From Verrucomicrobiota bacterium (GTDB lineage Bacteria; Verrucomicrobiota; Verrucomicrobiia; Chthoniobacterales; UBA10450): a stretch of DNA of 16,752 bases. Location of the stretch: assembly GCA_003218815.1 (NCBI GenBank), contig QHON01000034.1, positions 1 to 16,752 on the forward strand. The letters run 5' to 3'. Positions 15,941 through 16,752 of this stretch are shown here, piece after piece. The first letter of the stretch is position 1. Every line of letters starts with the position of its first letter. The notes under the pieces were generated by a model. That model was given only the letters and a program-made list of their open reading frames with translations. It made no database searches and was not told the DNA's origin. Made by a program: the position numbers and the translations under genes.

Positions 15941-16432
15941 CTAAGTTGCGATCTCGCTTTCGAGTTGCTTGATCTGATCGCGCAACGAAGCGGCCGTTTC
16001 ATAGTTTTCTTCCGCGACTGCTTTCTGCAGGTTCTCAGTCAAGTTACGCATCCGGTGGTTGAGCTCCATGGCGCGGTGTGCGCGTTGCGGCAACTTCCCT
16101 ACATGCTCCGTGCCTTTGTGCATCGCTTTCAACAACGTGTTCAACCCTTCTGCAAACGTAACATAGCACGCACTACACCCGAGCCGGCCGGTTTTCTTAA
16201 AATCCGCCTGGCTAAATCCGCATACTGGACACTTCTGTGTCGACGCTCCTTTCTCGATTTCCTCGGCGGCCCCGATCCCAAGAAGCAAATCGGCGAGCGC
16301 AAATCCAGTGGGATCCTGCACGCCTTTTTCTTTCGAGCAAGCATCGCAGAGATTCACCTTCTGCATTTTGCCTTCCAGTATTTGAGTCAGGAAGACCGTC
16401 GCATCATTGCATTTGCAAACGTCGCACAACAT
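15941..16432 (-). CDS. mcsA: McsA, zinc-finger activator of McsB
   Basis: The protein has 163 residues. Two four-Cys zinc sites are seen: Cys3, Cys6, Cys29, Cys32 and Cys68, Cys71, Cys86, Cys89. A linker with the conserved GLNTLLKAMHKGTEHVGKLP (96-115) leads to a C-terminal UVR-type helical hairpin (about 128-161, EENYETAASLRDQIKQLESE). This order is that of McsA, which binds and stimulates McsB. The gene begins the operon, with mcsB 2 bases downstream. A possible promoter with operator-like repeats lies immediately upstream. A UvrB/UvrC-motif protein of other function is the only alternative and the context excludes it. Confidence 0.94.
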   Translation of the reverse strand: MLCDVCKCNDATVFLTQILEGKMQKVNLCDACSKEKGVQDPTGFALADLLLGIGAAEEIEKGASTQKCPVCGFSQADFKKTGRLGCSACYVTFAEGLNTLLKAMHKGTEHVGKLPQRAHRAMELNHRMRNLTENLQKAVAEENYETAASLRDQIKQLESEIAT

Positions 16433-16440
16433 TTCTTTTA

Positions 16441-16478
16441 ATTAGACCCTGAATTATTGGAAAAATTCAACCCTGAAT
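16441..16478 (-). promoter_or_regulatory. Possible mcsA promoter with repeated operator-like 14-mers
   Basis: On the minus strand TTGAAT (16465-16470) and TCTAAT (16441-16446) are 18 bases apart and resemble a -35/-10 pair. The start would fall about 2 bases before the mcsA ATG, so the mRNA would be nearly leaderless. The same span holds two copies of a 14-mer spaced 24 bases apart: ATTCAACCCTGAAT (16465-16478), which is a perfect 5-base inverted repeat around four bases, and ATTAGACCCTGAAT (16441-16454), 12 of 14 identical. They sit on the proposed -35 and -10 boxes, as a repressor site would. Confidence 0.35.
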
Positions 16479-16519
16479 CTTTCCTGAGCACCTTTCGCGC
16501 CAAGCTGGATCTGCTCAAT

Positions 16520-16752
16520 CTAAACGAAAATGGGCGTACCCGTCTCTCGCGTTATTTCACGGAATCGCGCGATCGTGCGTGCAGTGATCGGTCCCGGCTT
16601 TCCGTTGCCAATCAATCGTCCGTCAGCTTTGACAACCGGAATGATTTCCGCAGCCGTCCCCGTGAGGAAGCATTCGTCCGCGACGAAAATATCATGGCGG
16701 GTGATATCGGCCTCCGTGATCTTGATGCCGATTTCCGCCGCAATCTCAAACA
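16520..16752 (-). CDS. ilvE: Branched-chain amino-acid aminotransferase, C-terminal 76 residues
   Basis: The right window edge cuts off the N-terminal part, so the PLP-binding Lys is not seen. The visible C-terminus reads in frame to a TAG at 16520-16522. It includes DECFLTGTAAEIIPV and DGRLIGNGKPGPIT, signatures of fold-type IV aminotransferases of the IlvE group. The enzyme would transfer amino groups between glutamate and the branched-chain 2-oxo acids in the cytoplasm. A D-amino-acid aminotransferase or aminodeoxychorismate lyase is possible, but FLTGTAAEI with IGNGKPGP favours IlvE. The mcsA start is 87 bases further along on the same strand. Confidence 0.88.
   Translation of the reverse strand, partial: FEIAAEIGIKITEADITRHDIFVADECFLTGTAAEIIPVVKADGRLIGNGKPGPITARTIARFREITRETGTPIFV

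Noticed and set aside
16433..16519. CtsR box or CIRCE element upstream of mcsA
   Set aside because: Neither the GGTCAAA tandem heptad nor the CIRCE inverted repeat is present.
1..16752. CRISPR array, tRNA/rRNA genes, prophage or insertion sequence
   Set aside because: No regularly spaced direct repeats, no cloverleaf or rRNA-like stretch, and no transposase frame were found. The lone tyrosine recombinase looks like a XerC/XerD housekeeping enzyme.

Overview
The window most likely comes from a Verrucomicrobiota bacterium, perhaps a soil or freshwater Spartobacteria/Chthoniobacterales-type lineage (the class is a guess). The main evidence is a five-gene pilus-like cluster with the gene set and architecture of Akkermansia muciniphila Amuc_1098 to Amuc_1102. 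A Gram-negative envelope is also indicated by a secretin N-terminus and an MlaE/MlaF/MlaD lipid-transport set. No tRNA, rRNA, CRISPR array, prophage or transposase was seen. Almost all intergenic gaps are short.

Layout. (1) 1-5117, minus strand: the pilus-like operon, transcribed in the order Amuc_1102-like, PilM-PilN fusion (1101-like), 1100-like, 1099-like, and secretin (1098-like, cut by the left edge). The 1099-like and 1100-like genes each have a single-base frame break as sequenced. (2) 5118-5431: a 314-base gap, presumably the leader of that operon. (3) 5432-6391, minus: UDP-glucuronate decarboxylase. (4) 6525-7780, plus: trpS and a YggU/DUF167 protein. (5) 7873-10695, minus: a small unknown protein, then mlaE, mlaF and mlaD. 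(6) 10804-12308, plus: a small lipoprotein, a REP-like palindromic element, and a XerC/XerD-type tyrosine recombinase that lacks an in-frame ATG/GTG/TTG at its expected start. (7) 12356-16432, minus: mcsA-mcsB-clpC, a protein arginine phosphorylation and degradation operon with no ctsR. (8) 16520-16752, minus: the 3' end of a branched-chain aminotransferase gene.

How the genes work together. The pilus-like genes predict an envelope-spanning machine: a cytoplasmic actin-like platform fused to a periplasmic PilN-like arm, two single-pass periplasmic proteins (one with a calcium-loop motif), one exported protein and an outer-membrane secretin. The Mla genes predict an ABC importer/exporter for phospholipids. 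McsB would mark proteins on arginine, McsA would activate McsB, and ClpC would unfold the marked substrates.

Reading-frame breaks are the main caution. Two are clear (1099-like and 1100-like). Two more are possible (upstream of the small mlaE-linked gene and at the recombinase 5' end). Each would be repaired by one base in a short homopolymer, so base-level sequence or assembly error must be excluded before any biology is built on them.
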